A DNA stretch of 64,000 bases from VRUE01 sp963718755 (lineage in GTDB: Bacteria > Actinomycetota > Thermoleophilia > Solirubrobacterales > 70-9): assembly GCA_963718755.1 (NCBI GenBank), contig OY970376.1, positions 62,001 through 126,000 of the forward strand, read 5' to 3'. The notes below the pieces were generated by a model that saw only the letters and a program-made list of their open reading frames with translations, did no database searches and was not told the DNA's origin. Below, one piece after another: positions 23,776 through 34,566 of this stretch. How positions within the stretch are numbered: the stretch's first letter is position 1; the number at the start of each line of letters is the position of its first letter. Position numbers and translations under genes: made by a program.

Positions 23776-25289
23776 TAGGCCTGCTCAGCCTCCTCGGGGA
23801 CAGCCTCAGGCGCCTCGTCTTGCGCAGCCTCGTCGGAAGAGGCCTCGTCCCCCGGTGCTTCTGCCTCAGGCTCCTCTTCGACCGGCTCCCCAGCCTCAGG
23901 CTCCTCTTCGACCGGCTCCTCGTACTCCGCTTCGGCCTTGGCGACGATCTCACTGACCTGGCCACCGTCAGCTGCCGGGTCGGCGAGAATCGCCACCTCC
24001 GCCTCCTCGAGCGGCGAGAGGACAATGATCTGGTTGGTTTCGAAGCGACTCAACGCCTGGTGGGTGGGCAGGCCACAGTAGGAGGAATCGCCAATCGCGG
24101 CGTTGGGGCAGCGACGGCCGTTGGAGAGCACCGCCAGGCAGTGCCCGTCGGACTGCTCCTCGCCCTCGTACTCGACCTCCTCGTCCTCGGAGGCAAACTC
24201 GGTCTCGGACTTGATGTCCACCCGCCAACCGGTCAGGCGGGCCGCCAGGCGGGCGTTCTGCCCATCGCGGCCGATCGCCAGCGAGAGCTGGTCGTCGGGG
24301 ACGATCACGGTCGCCTGGCGCTCGTCGTCGTCGACGATCACCTCGCGCACCCGCGCCGGCGAGAGTGCCTTGGCGACGAAACGAGCGGGCTCGTCGTTGT
24401 GGGGAATGATGTCGATCTTCTCGCCGCGCAGCTCGGAGACGACCATCCGCACGCGCGATCCGCGCGGTCCCACGCAGGCGCCGACCGGATCGACGCCGTC
24501 GGTGTGGGAGACGACCGCGATCTTCGAGCGGTAGCCGGGCTCGCGGGCGACGCCGACGATCTCGACCAGTTTGTCGGCGATCTCCGGCACCTCCATTTCG
24601 AACAGCGACTTGATCAGCTCGGGACTGCGTCGCGAGACGACTATCGCGGGCCCTTTGGTCGAGTCCGAGACATCGGTGATCACGGCCTTGACCCGCATTC
24701 CGTGGTCGTAGCGCTCGTTGTAGACCTGCTCGGACTTGGGCAGCAGCGCCTCGACCCGCTCACGCAGCTGAACCAGCGTGTAGCGCTTGTCGGACTGCTG
24801 GATGATCCCGGTGATCAGCTCTCCGACCCGGTCCTGGTACTCCTCGAACATCATCATCCGTTCCGCCTCGCGGATCCGCTGCAGGATCACCTGCTTCGCG
24901 GTCTGGGCGGCGATCCGCCCGAAGTCTTCGGGGGTGACGTCGCGGGTCTCGATCTGATCCTCGTAAGGGGCGATCATCTCGGGGTCGAGCTCGGGCTCCT
25001 CCGGCTCTTTCAGCTCACCCGTTTCCGGGTCGATCTCGCGCTCTTCCTCCTCCTGGGCCTCCGCCGCCTCGGCCAGGAGCTTCTCCTCCAGCTCGGCGGG
25101 CAGGATCAGTTCGAAGACGCGGAAATCGCCGGTTTCGTGGTCGAGGTCGACCCGGGCGTACTTGGCCGCCCCCGGCGTCTTCTTGTAAGCGGAGAGCAGG
25201 GCGTCGGCAAGGGCGTCCATCAGCTTGTCGGCGGAGATGCCCTTCTCCTGCTCGAGCGCCTTGATTGCTTCGACGATCTCTTTGCTCAC
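23775..25289 (-). CDS. nusA: Transcription factor NusA with C-terminal Zn-finger-like and acidic extension
   Basis: Binds RNA polymerase and modulates pausing, termination and antitermination. Of 504 residues, about 1-360 form the standard N-domain, S1 and two KH domains (DPVGACVGPRGSRVRMVVSE; LSLAIGRDGQNARLAARL). After these comes a Cys/His motif, Cys384, Cys394, Cys405 and His410, likely to bind zinc and not part of normal NusA. Then follows an acidic tail rich in Glu/Pro/Ala that includes a tandem 30-nt repeat. Start GTG 25289 overlaps rimP (GTGA). The core is certain; the role of the extension is unknown. Confidence 0.95.
   Translation of the reverse strand: MSKEIVEAIKALEQEKGISADKLMDALADALLSAYKKTPGAAKYARVDLDHETGDFRVFELILPAELEEKLLAEAAEAQEEEEREIDPETGELKEPEEPELDPEMIAPYEDQIETRDVTPEDFGRIAAQTAKQVILQRIREAERMMMFEEYQDRVGELITGIIQQSDKRYTLVQLRERVEALLPKSEQVYNERYDHGMRVKAVITDVSDSTKGPAIVVSRRSPELIKSLFEMEVPEIADKLVEIVGVAREPGYRSKIAVVSHTDGVDPVGACVGPRGSRVRMVVSELRGEKIDIIPHNDEPARFVAKALSPARVREVIVDDDERQATVIVPDDQLSLAIGRDGQNARLAARLTGWRVDIKSETEFASEDEEVEYEGEEQSDGHCLAVLSNGRRCPNAAIGDSSYCGLPTHQALSRFETNQIIVLSPLEEAEVAILADPAADGGQVSEIVAKAEAEYEEPVEEEPEAGEPVEEEPEAEAPGDEASSDEAAQDEAPEAVPEEAEQA
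23863..23919 (-). repeat. Tandem 30-nt repeat in the nusA acidic tail
   Basis: A 27-nt unit at 23863-23889 recurs exactly at 23893-23919, period 30, encoding PVEEEPEAGE twice in the C-terminal tail of NusA. It keeps the frame and probably reflects replication slippage in a disordered acidic region. Confidence 0.85.
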
Positions 25290-25546
25290 GGCTGCTCCTC
25301 AGTCGTCTCGGAAAGTTGGTCGGTTCGGCGGTACTTGGGCCCCGGTGAGGAAACCTCGAGCGCATACTCGACGCGGAGGTCGTTGAGGTGCTTGGTGACG
25401 CGTTCGCAGAGGGCCAGATCGACACCGCCTGGGTGGTCGATGAAGAGCCGCAGGGTCTCGCCCCCCGGCTGCTCGAGAGCAACGAGGTCGAGCTCGGAAT
25501 CGAGCTCTGCGAGCTGCTGCTGAATGCTGTCTTTGAGGTCTTCCAT
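25286..25546 (-). CDS. rimP: Ribosome maturation factor RimP, N-terminal domain only
   Basis: 30S maturation factor. The 86 residues align with the N-terminal RimP domain: ELDLVALEQPGGETLRLFIDHPGGV, CERVTKHLNDL and the hallmark ALEVSSPGP. Normal RimP is about 150 residues with a C-terminal SH3-like domain after EVSSPG; here only 17 residues (KYRRTDQLSETTEEQP) follow. It is first in the nusA-infB operon, its usual place, and overlaps nusA by GTGA. Start ATG 25546. The identity is well supported; whether the short form is functional is unknown. Confidence 0.85.
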   Translation of the reverse strand: MEDLKDSIQQQLAELDSELDLVALEQPGGETLRLFIDHPGGVDLALCERVTKHLNDLRVEYALEVSSPGPKYRRTDQLSETTEEQP

Positions 25547-25581
25547 GCCTTCTCTGGGGCGAAAATGCCTGGTTCGGGGCG

Positions 25582-25606
25582 AAAAAAAAGTGGGCCAGGC
25601 CCACTT
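25582..25606 (-). terminator. Leader terminator ahead of rimP-nusA-infB
   Basis: Read on the minus strand: AAGTGGGC-CTG-GCCCACTT followed by eight T. It lies only 36 nt before the rimP start and downstream of a likely -10 box at 25642-25647. It could end coaBC transcripts, or act as an attenuator in the rimP-nusA leader, where NusA-dependent readthrough would give feedback. Confidence 0.85.
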
Positions 25607-25641
25607 CTCGATGCTGCACTAGGGACAAAAAGCTTGGGGTC

Positions 25642-25647
25642 AGTATA
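25642..25647 (-). promoter_or_regulatory. Candidate -10 box for rimP operon
   Basis: Minus strand TATACT in GGGCTATACTGACC, about 96 nt before the rimP start; the mihF promoter has the same hexamer. No clear -35 is visible because the arm of a long palindrome (25663-25782) begins 15 nt upstream. Confidence 0.5.
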
Positions 25648-25662
25648 GCCCGCGCTGGTTGT

Positions 25663-25782
25663 GGGCGGGCGGGGGTGTGTGGGGGCTTGCTGGGTTTTTC
25701 GCCAGATACGGCTGCGCCACTCGCTGGGTCGGTGGGGCGAAAAAGAGGACGCCGCCGCGCCCCCACACACCCCCGCCCGCCC
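25663..25782. repeat. Nested palindrome between coaBC and rimP
   Basis: Outer arms of 24 bp, perfect (25663-25686 and 25759-25782), made of runs of G and GTGTGTG. A second inverted repeat, TTTTTCGCC (25695-25703) with GGCGAAAAA (25736-25744), is nested inside. The right arm begins 14 nt beyond the coaBC stop. The layout resembles the other gene-end palindromes here, although the core sequence is different. Confidence 0.8.
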
Positions 25783-25796
25783 TCACGGAACGCCGG

Positions 25797-27041
25797 TTAG
25801 CTTCGGGAGAGGTCGGACTGAGCCCGCAGCTGGTCGACTCTCGCAAGGATCGCGTCCGCGATCAGGTCCTTTGAAGCTCGTGGAACGGCCGTATCGCCGT
25901 CCGCGCTTACAAGCGTCACGGCGTTTTCTTGGCTCTCGAAGCCGATCTCGGGGTTTGAGACGTCGTTCAGGACTATGAGGTCGGCGCCCTTGCGGGACAG
26001 CTTTTCTCGGGCGCGGTCGATGTCGTTGCCGTGTTCTGCGGCGAAGCCGACGATGGTCTGCTGGTCAGTGCGTGAGGCGGTGAGGCCGGCGAGGATGTCC
26101 TCGGTGGGCTCCAGGTGGAGGTCGAGGCTGCCTTCGCGCTTCAGCTTGTCCTCAGCCGGCTCGCTTGCCCTGAAATCCGCCGGGGCGGCGGCCATCAGCA
26201 AGACGTGGGTGGGGCCGAACTCGGCGCGGGTCGCCTCAGCCAGCTCGGCCACGGTTTCAACGTCGATCCGGCGCACGCCCGCCGGCGCGGGCAGGGCGAC
26301 GTTGGCGGCGACCAGAGTCACGTCGGCGCCGCGCCGAGCGGCTGCAGCGGCGAGCGCGAGCCCCATGCGGCCGCTGGAGCGGTTGCCGAGGAAGCGCACA
26401 GGGTCGATCGGCTCGCGGGTTCCGCCTGCCGTAACCAGCACTTGCAGGCCATCCCAGGGACGCTCGCCCAGCGGCAACACGGCTTCGATCCGCGCCAGCA
26501 GCTCGGCTGGGTCGGGTAGGCGCCCCTTGCCGAACTCGCCGCGCGAGGCGAGCCGGCCCTCGCCGGGCTCGATCACCTCGACGCCGCGCTCACGCAGCGT
26601 GGCTAGGTTGGCCTGGGTCGCGGAGTCCGCGTACATACGGTCGTTCATCGCCGGCGCGACCAGGCGCGGCGCGTTGCACGCGAGGAAGGAGATGGTCAGC
26701 ATCGAGTCCGCCATCCCACCCGCCAGCTTGGCGAGCGTGTTGGCCGAGGCCGGCGCAACCAGGTAGGCGTCGCAGTTGGCGGCGACCTCGAGGTGGCCGA
26801 TCGGGTCGTGCCCGGGGCGCGGGTCGCCGGGGAAGGCGCCGCCCAGCGGATCGCGCTCGAACTCGGAGGTGAGAACGGGGGCGCCGACGATGCCCTCGAA
26901 GGAGGCGGCGCCGACGAAGCGACTGGCGGCCTCACTCATCACCACCCGTACGCCGTGCCCGGCGACGGTCGCGAGGCGGGCCAGCTCGAGCGACTTGTAA
27001 GCGGCGATCCCACCGCTCACACCGAGCAGGATTTTTGCCAT
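25797..27041 (-). CDS. coaBC: Bifunctional phosphopantothenoylcysteine decarboxylase/synthetase
   Basis: Two successive steps of coenzyme A synthesis, 414 residues. The FMN-dependent CoaC half shows GVSGGIAAYKSLEL, VAPASANTLAKLAGGMAD and the PAMNDRMY motif; the CoaB half has VTAGGTREPIDPVRFLGNRSSGRMG, AAPADFR and KLKRE. A Cys in the substrate-clamp region (FLACNAPRLVAP) matches the family. It follows rpoZ by 24 nt; gmk-rpoZ-coaBC is a conserved actinobacterial order. A long palindrome follows its stop. Confidence 0.96.
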   Translation of the reverse strand: MAKILLGVSGGIAAYKSLELARLATVAGHGVRVVMSEAASRFVGAASFEGIVGAPVLTSEFERDPLGGAFPGDPRPGHDPIGHLEVAANCDAYLVAPASANTLAKLAGGMADSMLTISFLACNAPRLVAPAMNDRMYADSATQANLATLRERGVEVIEPGEGRLASRGEFGKGRLPDPAELLARIEAVLPLGERPWDGLQVLVTAGGTREPIDPVRFLGNRSSGRMGLALAAAAARRGADVTLVAANVALPAPAGVRRIDVETVAELAEATRAEFGPTHVLLMAAAPADFRASEPAEDKLKREGSLDLHLEPTEDILAGLTASRTDQQTIVGFAAEHGNDIDRAREKLSRKGADLIVLNDVSNPEIGFESQENAVTLVSADGDTAVPRASKDLIADAILARVDQLRAQSDLSRS

Positions 27042-27065
27042 GTCTCCTCCTGGAAAGCGGCTGCG

Positions 27066-27299
27066 CTAGGCGCGGTACTCGTATTTGAGCTTGCCCTCGG
27101 CAAGCTCCTCGAGCGCCATCGAGAGGTAGTTGCGATCTCCGCGGGTCTCGACCATCGGCGGCGGGTACTCACCGAAACCACCCTCGCCGAGGTTATGGAA
27201 GTAGCTGTTTATCTGGCGGGCTCGCTTCGCAGCGACGACGACTGCCGCATAGTGGGAGTCGGCGTGCTCGAGGAGCTTGTCTACGCGTGGATTGATCAT
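27066..27299 (-). CDS. rpoZ: RNA polymerase omega subunit
   Basis: Small polymerase assembly subunit, 77 residues. Diagnostic parts are VDKLLEHADSHYAAVVVAAKRARQIN at the N-terminus (key AAVVVAAKRARQIN) and LSMALEELAEGKLKYEY at the end. The start overlaps the gmk stop (ATGA), so it is read from the same message. Context (gmk upstream, coaBC downstream) confirms the call. Confidence 0.95.
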   Translation of the reverse strand: MINPRVDKLLEHADSHYAAVVVAAKRARQINSYFHNLGEGGFGEYPPPMVETRGDRNYLSMALEELAEGKLKYEYRA

Positions 27300-27874
27300 T
27301 CGGCTGCGGAGTCTACTGGCAGCCCCAACTCGGCGCGCACGATCCGCTCCAGATCTGCCGCGGCCCGCTCCAGATCGGCGTTTACGACCAGGTGGTCGAA
27401 GTCACCCTGGGCGGCCAACTCGACCTCGGCCACCTTCAGCCTCGCGTCGATCGCCTCAGCCGAATCGGTGCCGCGCGACTCCAGCCGCTTGCGCAGGACC
27501 GCTGGATCGGGCGGGACGATGAAGACCTGGACCGACTCGCGCATCGCGGCGCGCACCTGGCTTGCGCCCTGGACCTCGATCTCGAGCACGACCGAGTGGC
27601 CGACATCGAGGCGCTTGCGGACCTCGGAGCGCAGGGTGCCGTAGCGATGGCCACTGTAGGTGGCGAACTCGAGGAAGTCTTCATGCTCGATTCTCCGGTC
27701 GAACTCCTCCGCGGTGAGGAAGTGGTAGTCGCGCCCATCGACCTCCCCCGCGCGCGGCTCGCGGGTGGTCGCCGAAACCGAGAGCTCCAGGTCGGGCACG
27801 CGATCGAGCAGCCTGGAGATCAGCGTTCCCTTGCCGACCCCGGACGGTCCAGTGATGACGAAGACTTTGGCCAT
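27296..27874 (-). CDS. gmk: Guanylate kinase
   Basis: Phosphorylates GMP to GDP; 192 residues. The P-loop is ITGPSGVGKGTLISRL; the GMP-binding region has SVSATTREPRAGEVDGRDYHF and EFATYSGHRYGT. The last third (VFIVPPDPAVLRKRLESRGTDS) is the lid and helix typical of Gmk. Start ATG 27874 is preceded by a 65-nt leader that closely resembles the leader of carB and contains the 13-nt CATATCTGATTCT motif. Confidence 0.97.
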   Translation of the reverse strand: MAKVFVITGPSGVGKGTLISRLLDRVPDLELSVSATTREPRAGEVDGRDYHFLTAEEFDRRIEHEDFLEFATYSGHRYGTLRSEVRKRLDVGHSVVLEIEVQGASQVRAAMRESVQVFIVPPDPAVLRKRLESRGTDSAEAIDARLKVAEVELAAQGDFDHLVVNADLERAAADLERIVRAELGLPVDSAAE

Positions 27875-27904
27875 GACAAATGTTCCGCTTCACTCCCGGC
27901 GCGA

Positions 27905-27917
27905 AGAATCAGATATG
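27905..27917 (-). promoter_or_regulatory. 13-nt leader motif upstream of gmk
   Basis: Minus strand CATATCTGATTCT, 30 nt before the gmk start. The same 13 nt occur 28 nt before carB and 34 nt before the phosphohexomutase gene. Here and at carB the motif is flanked by imperfect direct repeats (GTGACGCGGAAC and GTGAAGCGGAAC here). Function unknown. Confidence 0.6.
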
Positions 27918-27978
27918 CACGCTTGGTCGTTCCGCGTCACTGGGCCGGAGATACTGACCGCCGCAGCGGTCGGCTTCG

Positions 27979-28311
27979 CTACCTGCGAAGTTGAGAGACG
28001 AGCTCCGCGCGCTGCCGCTCCGAGAGACCGCCGATCGTCTTCGAAGGCGAGATGCGGCACTGGTTGAGTATCCGGTTGGTCTTCACCCGGCCGTACTTGG
28101 GAACCGCGAGCAGCATGTCGAAGACCTTGGCGGTCATCACGTACTCGGGCGGGTCGAGAAGAAGCGCGTGGATGCTTGCCTTGCCCGCCTTGAGGTCCTT
28201 CTTCAGCTTGGCGCGGGCGGTGCGAATGTCGTTGGCCCGCTTAAGCGCGTCCATCCGCTGGTCCAGCGACCTCTCGGGGGCCGCTGCAGAGGTCTTGACT
28301 GGGGTGGGCAT
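27979..28311 (-). CDS. mihF: Actinobacterial integration host factor (mIHF)
   Basis: Nucleoid-associated protein found in actinobacteria and unrelated to enterobacterial IHF; 110 residues. Recognised by RMDALKRANDIRTARAKLKKDLKAG (key AnDIRtaRAkLKkdLKaG) and the helix-two-turn-helix region LLAVPKYGRVKTNRILNQCRISPSKTIGGLSERQR. ATG 28311 is preferred to an in-frame ATG at 28380 because a strong promoter ends about 10 nt before it, leaving almost no leader. gmk, rpoZ and coaBC follow, the standard actinobacterial neighbourhood. Confidence 0.93.
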   Translation of the reverse strand: MPTPVKTSAAAPERSLDQRMDALKRANDIRTARAKLKKDLKAGKASIHALLLDPPEYVMTAKVFDMLLAVPKYGRVKTNRILNQCRISPSKTIGGLSERQRAELVSQLRR

Positions 28312-28321
28312 GTGGGCGGCG

Positions 28322-28349
28322 AGTATAGCCGTGGCACGCGGGCGTGCAA
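28322..28349 (-). promoter_or_regulatory. mihF promoter
   Basis: Minus strand TTGCAC (28344-28349), 16-nt spacer, TATACT (28322-28327). The -10 ends 10 nt before ATG 28311, so transcription should begin within about 2-4 nt of the start codon: a leaderless or near-leaderless message. Confidence 0.7.
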
Positions 28350-28393
28350 GGGCATCCGGCCCCTTTTTTGTCAAATTCACCTAGACCTCGACT

Positions 28394-30200
28394 CTAGGTT
28401 GAGGCTGGACCGCGCTTTGGATACCACTCAGAGAGCTCTGCGGCAATGCGCGCTCCTGCCCGCGGGTCCCGAAAGCTCTCGGTCCCCACCGCCACGAGGG
28501 TCGCTCCGGCAGACAGCATCTCGAACGCATCGTCGCCAGATGCGACCCCGCCCATGCCGATGATCGGAAGGCTGACCGCCGCCGCGACGGCCCGAACCTG
28601 CCCGACCGCCACCGGCCGAATTGCCGGTCCAGACAGCCCCCCCTGCCCCACCCCGATCCCCGGCTCGCCGGTCGCCGGATCGATCGCACTCGCCTTCAGG
28701 GTGTTGATCAACGACACCGCGTCCGCCCCACCCTCTTCTGCCCCTACAGCCACTGCTGCGGGGTCGGCGACGTTGGGCGTCAGCTTCACGATCAGCGGCT
28801 TGGAGGTCAGCGGCCGCAGCGCTTCCAGCAGGCCGGCGGTCTCCGCCGGTTGCTCGCCCACGATCAAGCCCGAATGGACGTTGGGGCACGAGACGTTTAG
28901 CTCGATCCCAGCCACCCCTACATGCTCGTCGAGCGCCGCAACCATCCGCTTGAAGTCATCGCGCCCGGTGGCCATCACCGAGACGATCAGCGGCACCGGC
29001 AGCTCCCCCAACTGCGGCATGTCCTCCGCCAGAAACCCCTCCAGCCCCTTGTTGGGCAGCCCAATCGAGTTGATCATCCCGGCCGGCGTCTCCCAGATCC
29101 GCTGAGGCTCATTGCCGACCCGAGCCTCCAGCGTGATCGTCTTTGACACAAACGCTGAAAACGGGAACTGCGCCAGCAGCTGATCTCCGTAGACACGGCG
29201 TGCAGCTATAGCGTCGAAGGTGCCGGACGCATTGATCACGGGATTCCGCAACCTCAGCCCGCAGAAATCGACCGCGGCGTCGGATTCCGCGGCGAGGGTC
29301 GGGTGTCCCCCTCCGAGAACTTGTGAGCCGGCGAGATCAGCGCTCTGGCCATGCGATCGTCGCGGGTTCGCGGGGGGGGACACCCGACCCTCGCCCGCAC
29401 TCCGCACCACCGGGCCATCAACACAAAGACGCGCATACCCGCCGCCCGTCTTGGGGACTGCGCAGCCGAAGCAAGCCCCGTAGCCACAGGCCATTGGGGA
29501 CTCCATGGCGAGCTCGCAGGCTACGTCGTGAGCTGAGCAGAGAGCAGCGACTGCATCGAGCATTGGCGGCGGGCCGCACGCGTAGACGGCGGCGCTGGCG
29601 GCGTCGTCGCCTTCGAGCATTGCTGCCAGCAGGTCGGTGACGTAGCCGTGGTGGCCGATGTGGCCGTCGTCGCTTGCGAGGCCGACCTCGCAGCAGGCGA
29701 AGAGGTCGTCGAGACCGCCAGAGTGGGCCTCATCGCGAAAGCCGAGCAGGACTCTGGCGGGGATGTTTCGAGCTGAGAGCCGGCGGCGCCAGAAAGCCAG
29801 CGGCGCGATACCGATACCGCCGCCGACGAGGATCGCGCCGGCGGAGCCGGGAGATAGTTCCCTCGGCTCCGAGAAGCTGTTGCCGAGCGGGCCGTTGACC
29901 CAGACGCGCTCGCCAATTTCCAGCTCGCAGAGCCGGTCGGTGCCGGGGCCTATTCCCTCGATCAGGAAGTCGAGGCGGATTCCGTCGTCAGTTGGACCGA
30001 CGTCGGCGACCGAGAAGGCTCGGGGTAGATAGGGACGACTGCCCTGCTGCTCCCAGTGACGCTCCGTGGCCAGCATGTAGAACTGGCCCGGCTGCGGTTC
30101 GGGCCCATTGAGGTCAAGCAATGAGAAGACCCGGTAGCCGCCAGATGCACGACTCTCGGTTACTGCGCAAGCTCGGCGCCCGAAGGGCGTGCATCGAGTC

Positions 30201-30208
<8 letters not shown>
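28394..30208 (-). CDS. pyrD: Fused dihydroorotate dehydrogenase: PyrK (electron transfer) + PyrD (catalytic)
   Basis: Class 1B dihydroorotate dehydrogenase in one 604-residue chain. Residues 1 to ~270 are the PyrK subunit: flavin-binding RPYLPRAFSV, GGGIGIAPL, and the 2Fe-2S motif MACGYGACFGC ... LCVDGPV. Residues from ~312 are PyrD: NASGTFD, NSIGLPNKGLEGF and ELNVSCPNVHSG with the catalytic Cys. In most genomes these are two genes. The joint (residues 272-306) is encoded exactly by a 105-nt palindrome. ATG 30208 overlaps the carB stop by 8 nt; an earlier start is possible but lies deeper in carB. Last gene of the pyr operon. Confidence 0.93.
29291..29395. repeat. In-frame palindromic element inside pyrKD
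   Basis: Perfect 21-bp inverted repeat (29291-29311 and 29375-29395), 63-nt spacer, total 105 nt = 35 codons starting on a codon boundary. Translated as GEGRVSPPANPRRSHGQSAD and a further 15 residues, it forms the linker between the PyrK and PyrD halves. The core shares GATCGC(N)nGGCCAG, at the same relative place, with the element in recJ (55286-55391), and the arms share TCGGGTG(C/T)CCC. Confidence 0.85.
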
Positions 30209-33317
<3,109 letters not shown>

Positions 33318-33345
33318 ACAAATATTCGCTCCGCTCCGGTCGCAG

Positions 33346-33358
33346 AGAATCAGATATG
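33346..33358 (-). promoter_or_regulatory. 13-nt leader motif upstream of carB
   Basis: Minus strand CATATCTGATTCT in the 60-nt carA-carB gap, 28 nt before the carB ATG. It is flanked by direct repeats of GAGCGGAGCG. The following segment to the start codon (CCGGAGCGGAGCGAATATTTGT) parallels that of gmk. Function unknown. Confidence 0.6.
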
Positions 33359-33377
33359 GATGCTCCCTCCGCTCCGC

Positions 33378-34487
33378 TCATGCGGCAAGCTCGAGGAAGT
33401 CGTCGAAGAGGTGGCGGGCGTCGTGCGGACCGGGGCCGGCCTCGGGGTGGTACTGGACGGTCGCCGCCGCAACGTCCCGGAGCACCAAGCCCTCGACGGT
33501 GCGGTCGTAGAGGTTCAGGTGGGAGAGCTCGGCAGCGCCGAAATCGGTTTCCCAACGGACCGGCTCGTCGGTCTCGATCCGGGGCTCCCCGCCCGGTCCC
33601 TGCACGGCAAAGCCATGGTTTTGCGAGGTGATCTCGATCCGCCCGCTGGCCAGGTCCTTGACCGGGTGGTTGGCGCCGCGGTGGCCGAAGGGCAGCTTGA
33701 AGGTCTCCAGCCCGACCGCGCGGCAAAGCAGCTGATGGCCTAGGCAGATGCCGAAGAGGGGCTTCTTTCCGACCAGATCGCGAACCGTGTCGACGACGTA
33801 GCCGAGCGCACCGGGATCCCCCGGCCCGTTGGCGAGGAAGACGACGTCGGGGTCCTCGGCCAGCACCTCCGCGGGGGAGGAGGTGCAGGGAAGCAGGGTG
33901 AGACGGCAGCCCCGCTCGCGCAGCTCACGGACGATGTTGAGCTTGACCCCGGTGTCGATTCCGACCACATGCGGCCCGTCGCCCTCGAAGCGGACGGTCT
34001 CCAGCGGCGTCACCGTGCGGGCCAGGTCGGCGCCGTCCATCGAAGGCTCGGCGGCAATGCGTTCGCGCGCCTCCGATTCCTCGCTGGCAGCAGAGAAGAT
34101 GCCGCCGCGCATCGCTCCCCGATCGCGGATATGACGGACAAGCGCCCGCGTGTCGACACCGCCGATTCCCGGCACGCCGCAGTCGTCGAGCCAATCGAGC
34201 CAGCCGCCCTCCGCGGTAGCGGCGTCCTCGCCGTTCTTCGGATCGCGCATGACGACACCGCGAGCGTGGACGCGGTCAGACTCCATCGCCGCAGCGTCAA
34301 CGCCGTAGTTGCCGATCAGCGGATAGGTGAAGATGATGATCTGACCGGCGTACGAGGGGTCGGTGACCGACTCCTGATAGCCGGTCATCGCGGTGTTGAA
34401 GACGACCTCGCCGGTGATCTCGCCGTCATGTCCGCAGAGCTCGCCGTCGAAACGGGTCCCGTCCTCGAGCAGGATGTAGCCGCTCAT
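33378..34487 (-). CDS. carA: Carbamoyl-phosphate synthase small subunit (glutaminase)
   Basis: Glutamine amidotransferase subunit feeding ammonia to CarB; 369 residues from ATG 34487 (MSGYILLEDGTRFDG). The N-terminal domain has GEVVFNTAMTGYQE; the class I amidotransferase domain has GICLGHQLL with the catalytic Cys, GHRGANHPV, and the His/Glu end YHPEAGPGPHDARHLF. An upstream in-frame extension would run into the palindrome at the pyrC end and is rejected. It is separated from pyrC by that 55-nt hairpin. Confidence 0.96.
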   Translation of the reverse strand: MSGYILLEDGTRFDGELCGHDGEITGEVVFNTAMTGYQESVTDPSYAGQIIIFTYPLIGNYGVDAAAMESDRVHARGVVMRDPKNGEDAATAEGGWLDWLDDCGVPGIGGVDTRALVRHIRDRGAMRGGIFSAASEESEARERIAAEPSMDGADLARTVTPLETVRFEGDGPHVVGIDTGVKLNIVRELRERGCRLTLLPCTSSPAEVLAEDPDVVFLANGPGDPGALGYVVDTVRDLVGKKPLFGICLGHQLLCRAVGLETFKLPFGHRGANHPVKDLASGRIEITSQNHGFAVQGPGGEPRIETDEPVRWETDFGAAELSHLNLYDRTVEGLVLRDVAAATVQYHPEAGPGPHDARHLFDDFLELAA

Positions 34488-34511
34488 GCCGCAACCTTCC
34501 ACAAATGGGTC

Positions 34512-34566
34512 GTTGCAACGTGACAGCCGATAGGAGCCAGAGATGCTTCGGCTGTCACGTTGCAAC
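34512..34566. repeat. 19-bp palindrome across the pyrC stop codon
   Basis: Perfect inverted repeat GTTGCAACGTGACAGCCGA (34512-34530) and its complement (34548-34566) with a 17-nt loop. The right arm encodes the last residues and stop of pyrC (VAT, TGA). No T-run. It lies between pyrC and carA and could protect or process the pyr mRNA, or partly terminate it. Confidence 0.85.

Noticed and set aside
28312..28380. Longer mihF start at ATG 28380
   Set aside because: It would place the promoter inside the coding region; ATG 28311 lies just after the -10 box.
28394..28420. Terminator at the end of the pyr operon
   Set aside because: A short CCTAGA/TCTAGG inverted repeat is present around 28379-28397 but no T-run follows on the minus strand.
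29220..29640. Extra + strand frames across the pyrKD palindrome
   Set aside because: They arise because the palindrome is stop-poor in most frames; no start signal or homology.
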